Counted from the stretch's first letter, positions 25,074 to 36,110 are shown. The stretch: 64,000 bases of DNA from Phascolarctos cinereus (GCF_002099425.1 NW_018344008.1:12110001-12174000), one strand, 5' to 3'. Numbers and translations: made by a program. Notes: a model not told the origin generated them from the letters alone.

Positions 25074-25626
25074 TTTCTATAAGACTTTGTGAAGATCGTT
25101 GCTATATTTTTGTACCTGAGTTTTTCCCCCCTCTTTCTTCGATCTTTTGGGGTTTATAGGTCTTAGTAGTGGTATATATCACTGGGTCAAAAGAATATTC
25201 ACAGTTTCACAACTTTGGGAGCAAAATTCCAAATTGCTTTCCAGAATGACTGGTCCAATACACCTCTCCACCAACAATGTACCAGTGTACCAATCTTTTA
25301 GCTGCCCTTCTTACATCTGTCATAATCAAAGTTGCTTTACTTTGCCTTTCTTGAATTATTAGTTAGATTTAGAGCATTTTTTCATATAGTTGTTGATAGT
25401 TTATTTCTTCCTTTGAAAAACTACTTGCTCACATCTTTTCCTCTTTATCTATTGGGGAACTGCTTGTAGTTTCACAAATTTCAATCTGTTCCTTTATATA
25501 TCTTGGACATCAGATCTTTATCAGAGAAATTTGTTGCAAAGATGTTTTCCGTCATTAACCTATTTCTCTTCCAATTTTAACTATATTAGTTTGTTTGAAA
25601 ACCTTTAACTTTTATAGAATTAATCC

Positions 25627-25671
25627 TGATCAGAGGAAAATAAAATGGTTGGTCAACCTTAAAAAAATAAA
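25627..25671 (+). mobile_element. 45-bp retroposed insert with A-rich tail
   Basis: Flanked by an exact 9-bp duplication, AATTAATCC (25618-25626 and 25672-25680), inside an otherwise continuous L1. The insert ends in an A-rich tail. Its source was not identified. Confidence 0.6.
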
Positions 25672-26194
25672 AATTAATCCAAAAGTCTGAAAGGTAATCT
25701 CTCCCTTACTCCTCATTTGTTTAGGTGTGACCTTTTATAACTAGGTCATGTATCCATTTGGTGCTTATTTTGGTGTGTACTGTGAAGTGTTATTCTAAAC
25801 CTAGCATTTGTCAAGTTGATGTTTAGTTTTCCCAGTTTTTTTCAGGTGGTTTATCCAACACTATGCTACTTTTGTTTGCTTCTGTAAGGTGTGTACCTAA
25901 TCTGTTTGACCAAGTGATCTATTTTTAATCCATACCAAATCATTTTAATGATTACTGCTTTGTAGTGCAATTTGAGATCAGGTACTGATAGACCTCTTTT
26001 TCTTTCCACTCATTACTATTATAACCCTTGAGATTCTTGACCTTTTTTTCCTCCACATGAATTTCATTATTTTTTTTCTAGCTCTATAAAATATTCCATT
26101 GGTAGTTTCATTGGTACAACACTGAATAAGTAAATTAATTTAGGTAATATTGTCTTTTTTTATTACGTTGTATATATTTTTGCAGGTAACCTTC

Positions 26195-26320
26195 CTCATT
26201 GGAATATGAACTCCTTGAGGTCAGGGATCATGTTTTCACCTTTCCTTGTATACCCAAGGCTTAGCTCAGTGCCTGGCACAAAATAAGCAATTAATAAAAG
26301 CTTGTTGACTGATTGTTGTG
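26195..26320 (+). mobile_element. L2 LINE 3' end
   Basis: GAACTCCTTGAGGTCAGGG, then CTCAGTGCCTGGCACAAA, then TTAATAAAAGCTTGTTGACTG: the conserved L2 3' terminus. Confidence 0.8.
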
Positions 26321-27499
26321 GCACAATCATAATTTCATTAGATCTATAACCCTGCAAACCTAATCCTAAATTTACAGAGGGCCTAGGTTGGCTAGTATTG
26401 TCACATATCTCTGTTCTCTAAGAATCCCTTTAGCTGAAGTTCTATATAGGAATGTTGTTAACTACTGAGTACAATCCTTTCCCCTGAATTGTTAGGTTAC
26501 AGTAGACAATGTCTTCTTCACTTCAAGTAATCTGTTTCTGAGCCACCGTCTGGCTCATATAGTCTTTGTAAAACTGTTGGTAAATAGTATCTTTTGGTTA
26601 GCCTCTGCTGAGAAGTGTCCAACTGTCTCTGTCTACTCATCACAGAGTCCAACTAACTCTCCTGTAGATAAGTAATGTTTGCAGTGAACTGTCTTTACCA
26701 GGCCCCTGCCAGTCTCCAAAGTTATCCTGTGTAAATGGGTAAGTTGACCAGTCTCTAAAAGTAGGTATGGAATAGCTTTCCATCAATCTGCTCACTTGTG
26801 TGTCACATGAATATCAGGATTTCTCAGCAAAACTCTCTCCTTGTCAAAGATCCTGACAATGAACATGGGCATCAAACCATCATTTGTTTTTCTCTGAGCT
26901 CTTCTGAGAAGTTGTAGCTAGGTAGTAAGCTCCTTTAAGTTCCTTAGCTGAAAGACTGTATCAGTGGTCCTTCAATCAGCAGGATGGAAAAACAAAGAGC
27001 CTGGAAGGACAACTTGTCCAGCAAAAAAGGTGCACCTAGGTGGGGAATGAGGATGCCACAAAAAGAGAAATGATATTTATTCCCTATAGTACTAGAGGCA
27101 TGAATTGCCTTGGCCACATGCACTGTGGGTATATACAAATATACACTAGTGTGTGTATGTATATACTTCACTGCCAGTGCATTTTAAAAGTTTGTTTTCA
27201 GTTTTCCCAAAGATACTGTATTTATGAGAGCTAATTTGTGTGCTAGGTTTAAAGGAAGAATGTTTTATAACTACTGATTTTAGTATGTCATCTTAGTTTC
27301 TTTTGGCTAATTTTATCTAGTGGCTGCCAAGAAAGCTAAGCACACTTGTGTTCTATATAGTTTTAGGAACAAGGATCTACAGAGTACTCCTTAAGTACTA
27401 CAAAAGTAATCATCCCTCTGGAGGAACCCAATATGCAAACTAGTAATTAGAAAGCTGAGAAGGTAGCTCCCAGAGGGGATACCACATTTATTCATGTAG
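26321..27499. other. Unassigned intergenic sequence
   Basis: No gene, RNA or confident repeat was recognised. Confidence 0.4.
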
Positions 27500-27640
27500 A
27501 CATTCTCTCCCTCTGTAGAATGTAAATTCCTAGATGGCAAAGACCATTTCATTTTTGTTCCCATGTCACCCTTGCCTAGCTTAGTGACTGATACATTTAG
27601 GGTAGTTGATATAAATTTGCTGATTGATTGATCTTGCCTT
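27500..27640 (+). mobile_element. L2 LINE 3' end, degraded
   Basis: AATGTAAATTCCTAGATGGC, then CTTGCCTAGCTTAGTGACTG, then TTGCTGATTGATTGAT, in L2 order. Confidence 0.6.
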
Positions 27641-28394
27641 GTTCCTTTTTTCACTGAAGAAGTTTAACATTACCTATGGTGAGGTATTTATTTTATAGAT
27701 GGATTCTAAGGCAAGGTCCTTTCTGAAAATGTTGTTTGGGGGTTTTTAGACACTCAGAACTGAACCTAATGCCATTAAGTTAACATTTTTAATTTTGAAG
27801 GCTATTTAAGTTTAGGAGTTGTCCTACATTCCTTCATAAAAATGATTAAAAATCTGTATGTCTTAATAAATGCTTGAATGCTTACCTCTGCCCTGTCCTG
27901 CCCAGTAGCTTCTGGAAACAATTGCTATAGTGACCCTAACTCTGTGACTGCCAGGAAATCTTATAAAATTCAGTCACACAATATTGACCTCAGGGCTGAG
28001 CTCCCTGGGTGCCTGCTCCAATATACTGTTACACAATGGCCAGTAACCACAATCTATTTACCAAGCCAAGCACATCAGAAAGACTATTTTCTTTTTCTCA
28101 CTTGCCTTGCTCTCTCCCCTCTTGTTTGCCCTACATTGGTTGGTGAGAAATATGGTCTATTACAATCTGACCATGGAATTACGTTATTACCAAATTTATT
28201 AATAGGATAAACTTCGACAAGGTTTTTATGATGCTAATTAAAAATAACCTTGTTTAAGTTTGCCCCAACATGATTTTGGTAACAATAGCTGATATTTATA
28301 TGAGACACTGGAATTTACAATTTCTTGACCACAGGTATTGCAAGTTTTATCACTGACACTAAAGATAAAGAAACTGAGGCTCAGAGTCTCAGTG
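27641..28394. other. Unassigned intergenic sequence
   Basis: A 110-codon open frame at 27878-28210 has no recognisable domain or codon pattern and is not called as a gene. The 3' part (28260-28400) resembles a MIR core. Confidence 0.35.
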
Positions 28395-28660
28395 CCTTGT
28401 CCTCTTAACTTCTCTCCAGTCATTTTTCAGTTGTGTCTGACTCTTTGTGACTGTATTTGGGGTTTTCTTGGCAAAGATACTGGAGGTTTGCTATTTCCTC
28501 CCTAGCCCATTTTACAGATGAGGAAACTGAGGGAAATAGGATTAAATGACTTACCCCGGGTCACACAAGTGGGTGTCTGAGGGCATATTTCAACTCAGGA
28601 AGAATCATCTTCCTTGACTTCACACCAGCCACTAGTGACTATGCCACCCAGCTATGCTTT
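28395..28660 (-). repeat. tRNA-derived SINE with RTE-type tail
   Basis: TTTTTCAGTTGTGTCTGACTC, then GGGGTTTTCTTGGCAAAG, then TTTTACAGATGAGGAAACTG, then CCCCGGGTCACAC, in the reversed order of the family. Confidence 0.85.
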
Positions 28661-28689
28661 GTACTTTCATCCTATACATCAAAAAGGTT

Positions 28690-29400
28690 GTCAAATCTCG
28701 TTTCTATCTCCGCAATCTATCACAAATATATCTCCACTCATAAAGTCAACACCTTAGTTTAGGTGCTTATCAGTTCCCGCCTATTTGCTTTCTGACAAGA
28801 CTCTTTCCTTCAACCATTCTCCACTCAGCTGCCAAAGTGATTCTTCTAAAGCATAGATCTGATCAAGTTACACTAAAATCTTTTTTGGCTTTTAAAGTCT
28901 TTTATAGCCTGGCCTCTTAGCCTTTCTATCGTTCCCCTGTTCTTACCCCTTACTCCCTTCCCTGTACTCTGTAAACTAATGATACTGGGGCATCCTTAAT
29001 GCTCTTCTCACAAGACACTCCATCTCCCAACTCATTTTCCCTGGCTTCCCCCTATGACTGGCATTCTCTATCTCCTCATCTCTATTTCCTACTTTCTTTC
29101 AAGTTTCACCTAAAGTCCTACCTTCTGCAAGATGCATTTTTCCCAGTCTTCTTTTATCTTAGTGTCTTCCCTTTGAGATTATCTCCAATTTATTGGTATG
29201 TAGCTTACTTACATTGTTTTTGCACTGCTATCTTCCCCAATAGACTGTGAGCTCTGCCTTTGTTTTGGTTTGATTTTTGCCTTTGGGCATAAAAACTTGG
29301 GACTGCTTTTTGTCTTTCTTTTACTCCTTTTACTCCTAGTCCTCAGCACAGTGCCTGGCACATAGTAGACGTTTAATAAATGCTTGTTGACTTGAAGTAA
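28690..29400 (+). mobile_element. L2 LINE 3' end (first of two in tandem)
   Basis: 3' untranslated wording (CAGCTGCCAAAGTGATTCTTC; TTAAAGTCTTTTATAGCCTGG) ending CAGTGCCTGGCACATAGTAG and TTTAATAAATGCTTGTTGAC, the L2 terminus. Confidence 0.8.
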
Positions 29401-29925
29401 ACTTTGGTGGCTTCCTATTACCTCTAGGATCAAATATAAACTCAGGCAATTTAAAGATTCTTTATAACCTAGCCCTTCCTATTTTTCCAAACTTGTTACG
29501 CATTACTCCCTTCCACAAACTTCAACCAGACTGTTCCTACTTGTTTTTCACATATGACTCTCCACCTTCAGTCTCCGTACCTTTGTACTCGCTGTCCCCC
29601 GTGTGCCCAGAATGTTTTCTTCTCACCTTTATCTCCTGGAATCTTTGGTTTCCTTCAAAACCCAGCTCCTTCCCACATGTAGCATCCTTTGCTTATCCTT
29701 TCCTCTGCTTATGTTCTCTACCCCCCAACTACCAGCTCTTCATTTTGCTATACAATCTGCATATCACCTAGATACAGTATGTCCCTTCTGTCTTCCTCCC
29801 CATTAGAATGGAATCTCATCCAGGGCAGAGACTGTTTGATTTTGTCTTTGTATTCTCAGAGCTTAGTGAAGTGGCTTAGTACAAAGTCGACACTGATAAA
29901 TGCTTGTTAATTGACTGCCTAAGTA
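29401..29925 (+). mobile_element. L2 LINE 3' end (second of two in tandem)
   Basis: Restarts at GGCTTCCTATTACCTCTAGG, mid 3' region, and ends AAATGCTTGTTAATTGACTG. It is an independent truncated copy directly after the first. Confidence 0.75.
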
Positions 29926-30099
29926 AACAGCTAGCAGCAAATAGACACCAAGACTCCAAGGCCAGTACTTCCCCCCCCTCCATTATACACCTACCTTAAG
30001 TTTACAACCTAGCAGCAACTATTCTTGGAGCACAGATGAAAATATAATCACTTTAGTCTTCCTTGACACAGCTGTTTTGAGTATAAGGCAAATAAAATG

Positions 30100-30370
30100 A
30101 GTCATGGAAGACAATGTGGTGCAAAGGTAAGATCACTAGATTTGGCGTCAGCAGACCCTTGCTCAAAGAATGGCAGAATGTGAGAACTGGAAGGGACCTT
30201 TGATCTCTAGTCCAACCACCTTATTTTACAGAGGTTGTTATATCTTATTTTATAGATGTTATGTTGAGCATAACAAGGGGTGACTCTGGACAAATGATTT
30301 CACTTCCCTGGACTTCTTTCCTCACCTGTAAAATTGGAGGGCTTGGGTTAGATAATTAATGATCAATGTT
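30100..30370 (+). repeat. MIR-like SINE, degraded
   Basis: Contains GTCAGCAGACCCTTGC, GAACTGGAAGGGACC and CACTTCCCTGGACTTC/ACCTGTAAAATTGG, typical of MIR and associated old repeats. Confidence 0.5.
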
Positions 30371-30967
30371 CCTTTTAACAGCGGTGCTGGAACTGGCTCG
30401 ATCCAACTTGTAGAAAGCCAGGGGTTAAATTTTCAATGTGAGCAACTCAGAAAATGGAAAACCTATTTACATATCAGGGCTTGATTTATTGTTTTGTTGA
30501 CTAAAGACTAAGAAAACGATGAAGACAATGTCAATGCCGATTAAACTTAAAAGTGTGTGGCACGTACATTTCTTTTTCAGAGAGCCTCCTGTAAACCATT
30601 CTCCAACACATTTCAGGCCTTCAGCTGACACTGCCATAGGGTCCCTCCAGGGTCACAAGCACAGCTTCCTATCTCCTAAGAGTTAAGACCCTCAGCCTAA
30701 AAGGCCTCTAACGCTAAGGAGGCTCGGCAGCCCCGCCCACGATCTTGGGCCTCTGCCCCAAGGCGGAAGTCCAGCCAAAGTTGGGGTTAACTGCAGCGCG
30801 GGCACAGACGACCCTCCCCCGGGCGGCGAACCTCACCTAGCGGCCCGACACCCTCAGCCCGGAGCCCGAGCGCGGCCTCGGCTTGTGACGTCACGTGCGT
30901 GACCCATCCCCTCCCGTGACGCAAGAGTCACGCCAGTCCCGGCATGCACTGGGGCCGCCGGTAGTAG

Positions 30968-31231
30968 AGCACAGCGAAGTGGAATTTTCCCTGCGAGCTA
31001 CCCGCCCCTGCTCATTCCCGCTGTATCCGAGACCCTCCCTCCCCTTCTTATTGCCCCCCTCCCCGGCAGCCTCGAGTCAGGCTCCAACCGCTGCCCTACG
31101 ACCGCTCACCCGTCCCCTCCGTCCGCCGCCCTCCTCAGCCTCGAGCGCCGCCCGGCTTCAGCCTGTCGGCCCCCACTGCCCTCGTCGCGGTTGCCGTAGC
31201 CGTCGTGGTCGTCTCCGCTGCCCTCTGGGCC
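30968..31231 (+). other. ETNK1: In-frame upstream extension of ETNK1, no ATG
   Basis: 88 codons open in the ETNK1 frame between the TAG at 30965-30967 and the ATG at 31232. The last 18 or so residues form a hydrophobic run (ALVAVAVAVVVVSAALWA, 31178-31231) preceded by SLSAP. As I recall it, the human 452-residue protein has SLSAPAVLVVAVAVVVVVVS at the same place, ahead of MANYIHVPP. Farther upstream the two diverge and no ATG is available here. It may be 5' UTR, or coding from a CTG (31163 or 31091), from a GTG (31205), or from an unseen 5' exon. Confidence 0.55.
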
Positions 31232-31387
31232 ATGGCCAACTACATCCACGTTCCCCCTGGGTCCCCGGAGGTCCCGAAGCTGAACGTCACCGTGCAGGAG
31301 CAGGAGGAGCAGCGCTGCCGGGAGGGGGCCCTAAGCCTCCTCCGCCACCTGCGGCCGCACTGGAACCCCCAGGAGGTGACCCTGCAG
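31232..31387 (+). CDS. ETNK1: ETNK1 coding exon 1 (ethanolamine kinase 1, N-terminus)
   Basis: Encodes 52 residues beginning MANYIHVPPGSPEVPKLNVT and ending NPQEVTLQ, nearly identical to human ethanolamine kinase 1. The enzyme phosphorylates ethanolamine with ATP in the cytosol, the first step of the CDP-ethanolamine (Kennedy) route to phosphatidylethanolamine. The ATG at 31232 has a strong context (G at -3, G at +4). The exon ends CTGCAG with a GTAACG donor at 31388, in phase 0, and joins exon 2 (CTTTTTACAG) to give LQLFTDGITNK. No ATG occurs in the same frame between the stop at 30965 and 31232. That upstream frame nevertheless encodes SLSAPTALVAVAV-type sequence like the human N-terminal extension, so a longer non-AUG-initiated form is possible. 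The gene continues at 48818. Confidence 0.96.
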
Positions 31388-31599
31388 GTAACGCCCATCC
31401 CCCAGGCGGCGGGGACCCCCATCGGCCCACTCTCCGTGCCCCTCGCCCCTCTCCGGCCGGAGATGACCGAATCGTTTTTGCCTGGTCACCGGGGCCCGGT
31501 TACCATCCTCCTGCCCCTCGGTCACTCGGGAAATAAACCCCGAGTTTTTTCCGACCCGAGTTGTAATTCTCCCCCTGCCCCCTAACATCGGGGAAGTGG

Positions 31600-33249
31600 C
31601 TTCGCCTGAAGCTCCCTTCCCCCCCTCGGTTTGTTGTGGAGAAACACAAACTTAACACTTGTCTGAAGCGGTCGGATAAATAATACCCGCTCCTCCCCTC
31701 CCAGCCCCAGTTACCTAGGAGTTTCCTGTCGTTATTTCTTTCCGTCCATTTCTGTCCCTTAGTTGAGTAACACCTTCTCTCTCATCTCCTTTACGGAATA
31801 ACGCTACGGGATTTAATCCTCTCTAGCCTTTTTGTCCCGCACCCCTCACCTCCACCCGTGTCTGTGATGCTTCATGCAGTTCTTTTCCTGCCCGGCGTGA
31901 TCAGTATTCCGTTGGAAAGGGGTGTGTACCTACCCCACTTTATGATAATGCCTACTTCAGTTAGGTCCATACATAGAACTGAGATTTTGTTTTATTTTAG
32001 TTTGGTGTAAGTTTTCCGGAAAATGTGTTACATTGGTAATATAGTAGTTAGTTTTAGGATGACTGAATGTATGTTGATTTCTCCCTAATCTACTTGACTC
32101 TTTTTTTAAACTTCCTTTTGTAGACTTTGAGGCTATATTAATATCAGTTCTCATTCGTCTTATTAGTAGAAATAGTTTTCTGTATAGAAGCACTAAATTT
32201 GGAAAATGATTTCTCCAACATGCTTTTTCTTTAATCCACGATTCATTTTTAAGTCTTAAGTTTACGAGAATGTTTCATGGTAAACAAAGATAAATGTTAA
32301 AATGTTAATTTTTAAGTTCCAAGAACATTTGGTATTTTGTATTGTAAAGTTCAATAAATATAAGAGTAATAGGTAGGTATATCCAGGAGAGCTGAAAGTC
32401 CCTAGCAGATAGCTGAACCCATTAATGTCTTGCAACAAAATACCAGTCCTCCCCCCAAAAAAAAATTAAGTCTGATGGAGTATTGCTTATCGAAGTTTTC
32501 TGGACAAATACCAGAAGCGGGAACCTCCCCCACTTTAGACATTTTGTTAAATAAGCGCATTATTTCCTTCTAGTTAAGGAAATTATTTTCATAATTGCAG
32601 ATGAGCAATTCTTGTCTGTGGAGTGGGGTTGGGGATTTAAGTTGTTAACATAATTTTGGCATCATACAGAAAAAAATCGAAATTTTATCGTTCCAGTGTA
32701 CAGTAAACTTTGGAGCTGGTAATAAGGGAAAGCACCTTAATCTTTTAAGTACTGGCTTCAGGGATTGAAAACTCTAGACTGGTATTCTCTTCAGTATATG
32801 GTTATCATAGAATCTGTGTATCATAGATGGGCTTTATATCTGAATGTAGAAGAATAAAGTAAGCACAGATAGGAAAAAAGAGCATCCAGCATTTTTTGAA
32901 TCTTCAGAAAAATCAACCAACATCTTGTTGCAGGAATGACCCAGTCTCTTCTACTTCCTAATCAGGAATCCCTAGTACAATATCCTCAACAAGTGGTTAA
33001 CTGAACCTTTTGAAAATCTCGGGGGGGGGGGGAAGGGGGTAGAGGAAATCCACTGTGCTTCCTTAACCCTCCCTATTCCACTTTGGGATAGAACTACTAT
33101 TCTGACTTTTTTTTAAGTGGGTTTTTTTAAAATAAACTGAAATTTATATAGCTTTATATGTAAATCTATATTGATTTCTCTTAACATATGAGAGCCTCTC
33201 AGGTGCTATATTTGAAAATAGTAATGTGATTCCTACTAAGTCATTTCAT
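31600..33249. other. Start of ETNK1 intron 1, mostly unassigned
   Basis: No repeat family was recognised. A G run lies at 33020-33033. A first-intron enhancer is possible but nothing in the sequence shows it. Confidence 0.4.
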
Positions 33250-33660
33250 CTTTCCAGTCCTTTTATGAGGTGTTGAGGAAGGACTAGTACTTCTGGTATG
33301 GGGGCTTGCGAAGCCCTTTTCAGGGCTACTCATCTTGTTGGTGTCCATCTGTTACCATACTCTTACTGTGGCTCCTAGAACTGTAGCTTTTGCATCGGTC
33401 ACACTCCAAAGGAGGTAAAGCTAAACCAGGTTGAGGATAAGTGACAGGCCTCAAGCCATTAGTGAGTTAGGGCAGTGTCTGCCCCAAGAATGTGAAGACT
33501 TCCTTGGTGGAATGGGCAGATGAGAGCAATTTGTTGCAGTAGCCATGAAGGCAACTGAAGCAGAGCTTGGTCAGACATTAAAGATGCCAAGGTCATCCAG
33601 TGCATCCCAGGGCATTGCTAGTTGTCTTCACTTTTGTCTTGCCTCTGTGTTTTGTGGTTC
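33250..33660 (-). repeat. Unnamed dispersed repeat, copy 1
   Basis: Approximately the reverse complement of 63215-63765. Shared wording includes GGCTTGCGAAGCCCTTTTC here against GAAAAGGGCTTTGCAAGCC at 63707, and the GGGCAGATGAGA...TTTGTTGCAGTAGCCATGAAGG block. The family was not identified. Confidence 0.6.
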
Positions 33661-34489
33661 ACTTAAACCCAATTCATGCGCAAGTCAGGCCGGGTGGGGG
33701 AGGGGGCATGTTATTGATTCTCTAAACAACAATATGTATGTCTCATTATTTTAGGTACTAAGGAAGGTAAAACAAAAGTAAATCAATACCTTGAATTTGA
33801 AGGAATAGTCTAGCTGGGACTAGACTAGTTGTAAACGTATATTCAACGGTAACTAATGCAGAGTGGAATTCCTTAACTATATAAGCAATATAAAAGTGTC
33901 AAAGTTCAGAAATCATGTTGCAAATGAAGACAACTGCTTGCTACCCTCTTGTTATATAAAAAGGATTTTTACTTAAACTTGAGAAATAATCTTAAACTTC
34001 CTCTATGACCAATCAAAACCTGGATCAAAGAAACATCAACTTTTCAGTCAATGATTCTAGCTATCATTAATCATCCATCACATTTCTACAGGTCTGGTCT
34101 TAACCACTTTGACTTTTCTTCTAATCAGATCTTAGCACAGTGCCTGGTATGTAGTAGTGCTTCCTTATTCCTTTTCCTCCTTTTGTACTAAGTACTCTAG
34201 GGATTTTTAGTGATCTCACTGGGAATCCAGAAATTCTCAAAGCAATTAATTTTAATTTCATTTAATTAAAATACGTCAAACACAAAACAAAACATGCAAC
34301 ATGATGGTACATTTAGGAGGATCAGGTATGTTACCAAATCAAAGGTTAGCATATTGAAATTCCAAAACCTCTGGAAATTGTTTTAGTCCTTTTATTCCTT
34401 TCATTTTTGGAGACCCTCTTTGATTTCTAAATGAATAAATATAAATATAATTTTTATTATTTAATTCATATTCCTATAATAACTCTTAT
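33661..34489. other. Unassigned intronic sequence
   Basis: Mostly unassigned. 34120-34165 carries an L2 3'-end-like CAGTGCCTGGTATGTAGTAG. Confidence 0.4.
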
Positions 34490-34499
34490 TTACAGGTCA

Positions 34500-34582
34500 T
34501 TTGTCCAAAATTCATATATACATACATACATACATACATATATACATACATACATACATACATACATATGTATGTATGTATA
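34500..34582. repeat. (CATA)n microsatellite
   Basis: CATACATA repeats followed by the complementary TATGTATG, so the tract can form a hairpin. Confidence 0.95.
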
Positions 34583-35005
34583 AAAACCACAAAATGTATT
34601 GTTTCTTTCCCCAACAGCAACATGTAGATTATGGTTTGTAATTCCACTTGTTTTCAGTACTAGGGTTTCTCTGTATGCCGTATGGGGATACTGTTGCTGG
34701 CCTTTCATCAGTTTGTCATTGTACAAGATCCCAGGAGAGTGACAGTATGCTACTATAAGTATTAAGGCTTAAGTCTTCAAAGACTTAGTGTCTGTGGATA
34801 CTAGCAAGGGCAATTATTTTTAGCATGAATATTGAGCCTTTTGCCCATATGAAAAGATAATGCCAAAACATACGATAAAATTTATTATAAATATAACATT
34901 TATCATCACAAGATGAACTTATCTTTCATATACCATTGTTTTGGAAGCACAGTAAATTGTATACTTTGCAAAATAATCATTGTTTTGCTAGATAGTATGG
35001 GTACT

Positions 35006-35265
35006 GTTCAGTTCAGCTAAGTGGTGCATTGGATAGAGTGCTGGGCCTGGCTTCAGGAAAACTTACCTTTTTGAATTCAAATCTGGCCTCAGACACTTAC
35101 TACTCGTGTGACCCTGGGCAAGTCACTCAACCCTGTTTGCCTCAGTTCGTCATCTTTAAAATGAGCTGAAGAAGGAAATGACAGATCACTACACTTTGCC
35201 AAGAAAACCCCAAATGAGGTCATAAAGAATTGGACACAACTAAACTAAACAACAAAATGAATGTT
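35006..35265 (+). repeat. tRNA-derived SINE with RTE-type tail
   Basis: CAGCTAAGTGGTGCATTGGA head, GTGACCCTGGGCAAGTCACT core, and AAATGAGGTCATAAAGAATTGG tail. Confidence 0.88.
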
Positions 35266-35779
35266 GTATTTCTCTGATTACTATCATTTTATTGTCGTTA
35301 TTTTAACTTTATGATTAAACCCAACATGACTACTGTCTTTTAGCTAATCTCCCAAGATGAAAAGTGGTCCTAAGTTTCATAGAGTCTCTTGACTATCAGT
35401 CTGCCTTTTTTGCCTTAGGTCTTTGCTATTGATTTTAACTTCTCTGTAACTTGTAGTCTTAGTTGCCAGGGTTATTGAGAAATGGCTTGTCATTAGTAAC
35501 ACTGCTACTAGTATGTGTCAGCTGTGGGACTTGAGTTTATAGTAGGTCTTCTTGACTCGAAGACTCCATTTCACCAGGTTGCTTAAACATCTCTTTGGTG
35601 GCATTATGTTGCCTGTTGGGTGAGTATAAACGTTGTTGCTATGGAGCTAACTTTCCTGTTCCCCCTTTTCCCACTTTTCCTAAGGCTGTTTCAAAACCAA
35701 CTAAGGGTTGGATGAGATTTATTTAAGTAAACATACCAGTGAATTTGGAAAACACCCAAAATATTTTTTCCAGTTAAAA
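35266..35779. other. Unassigned intronic sequence
   Basis: Nothing recognised. Confidence 0.4.
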
Positions 35780-36110
35780 GCTAAAATAGAAATTCTGAAA
35801 AATAAAAAATAACAACATAGAAAGCAAAAAACAATAACAATAATAATAAATAAGACTAGGAGCTGGGTTTTTGAAAACAATAAAGAGACCATTAGCAAAT
35901 CTGATTTAAAAAAAAAGGAAAAGCAGATCATCTATCAGAAATGAAAAAAGAATTCATAATAAATTATTAGATGTTATTTTGCCCAACTATGTGTCGATAA
36001 AACCAACTTAAATGAAATGGATGAATATTTTTAAAAATATAAAATGCCTAGATTAACAGAACAAAAGAGTAAAGAATTTAAACAACCTGATCTCATAAAT
36101 TCTTTTGTAG
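35780..36110 (+). mobile_element. L1 LINE ORF2 fragment
   Basis: Sense, A-rich. ACTAGGAGCTGGGTTTTTGA encodes the TRSWVFE motif of L1 ORF2. It is degraded. Confidence 0.7.

Larger units (their letters stand above)
24115..26190 (-). mobile_element. L1 LINE fragment interrupted by an LTR
   Basis: Antisense L1: the 3' region (24120-24570) and ORF2 C-terminal half (25080-26190). It includes CAAATTGCTTTCCAGAATGACTGG and the downstream order shared with 41270-41900 and 56000-56950. A solo LTR lies at 24576-25073 and a tiny retroposed insert at 25627-25671. Confidence 0.75.
30690..31600. promoter_or_regulatory. ETNK1: ETNK1 CpG-island promoter
   Basis: The only GC-rich, CpG-dense stretch of the window, ending shortly after coding exon 1. 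Sites seen: a GC box (CCCCGCCC, 30731-30738), an ETS core (CGGAAGT, 30764-30770), a full palindromic CRE (TGACGTCA, 30886-30893) overlapping an E-box (CACGTG, 30892-30897), a CRE/CEBP-like TGACGCAA (30917-30924), and TCCCGGCATGCACTG (30937-30951), which resembles a ZNF143-type site. No TATA box was seen. The transcription start cannot be placed from sequence alone. That these sites are used is inference. Confidence 0.8.

Noticed and set aside
27878-28210. 110-codon open frame
   Set aside because: No domain, no start context, no conservation evidence. It is consistent with chance in low-stop sequence.
30895-31536. 213-codon open frame across the CpG island
   Set aside because: It is rich in Pro, Arg and Ala from GC-rich sequence, overlaps ETNK1 exon 1 in another frame and has no known homology. 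It is a shadow frame.
31388-31585. Extension of the ETNK1 exon 1 frame past 31387
   Set aside because: It reads into the intron. The splice junction CAG/GTAACG followed by CTTTTTACAG restores the known protein exactly.
34500-34582. CRISPR-like regular repeats
   Set aside because: Simple tetranucleotide microsatellite in a vertebrate genome. There are no spacers.
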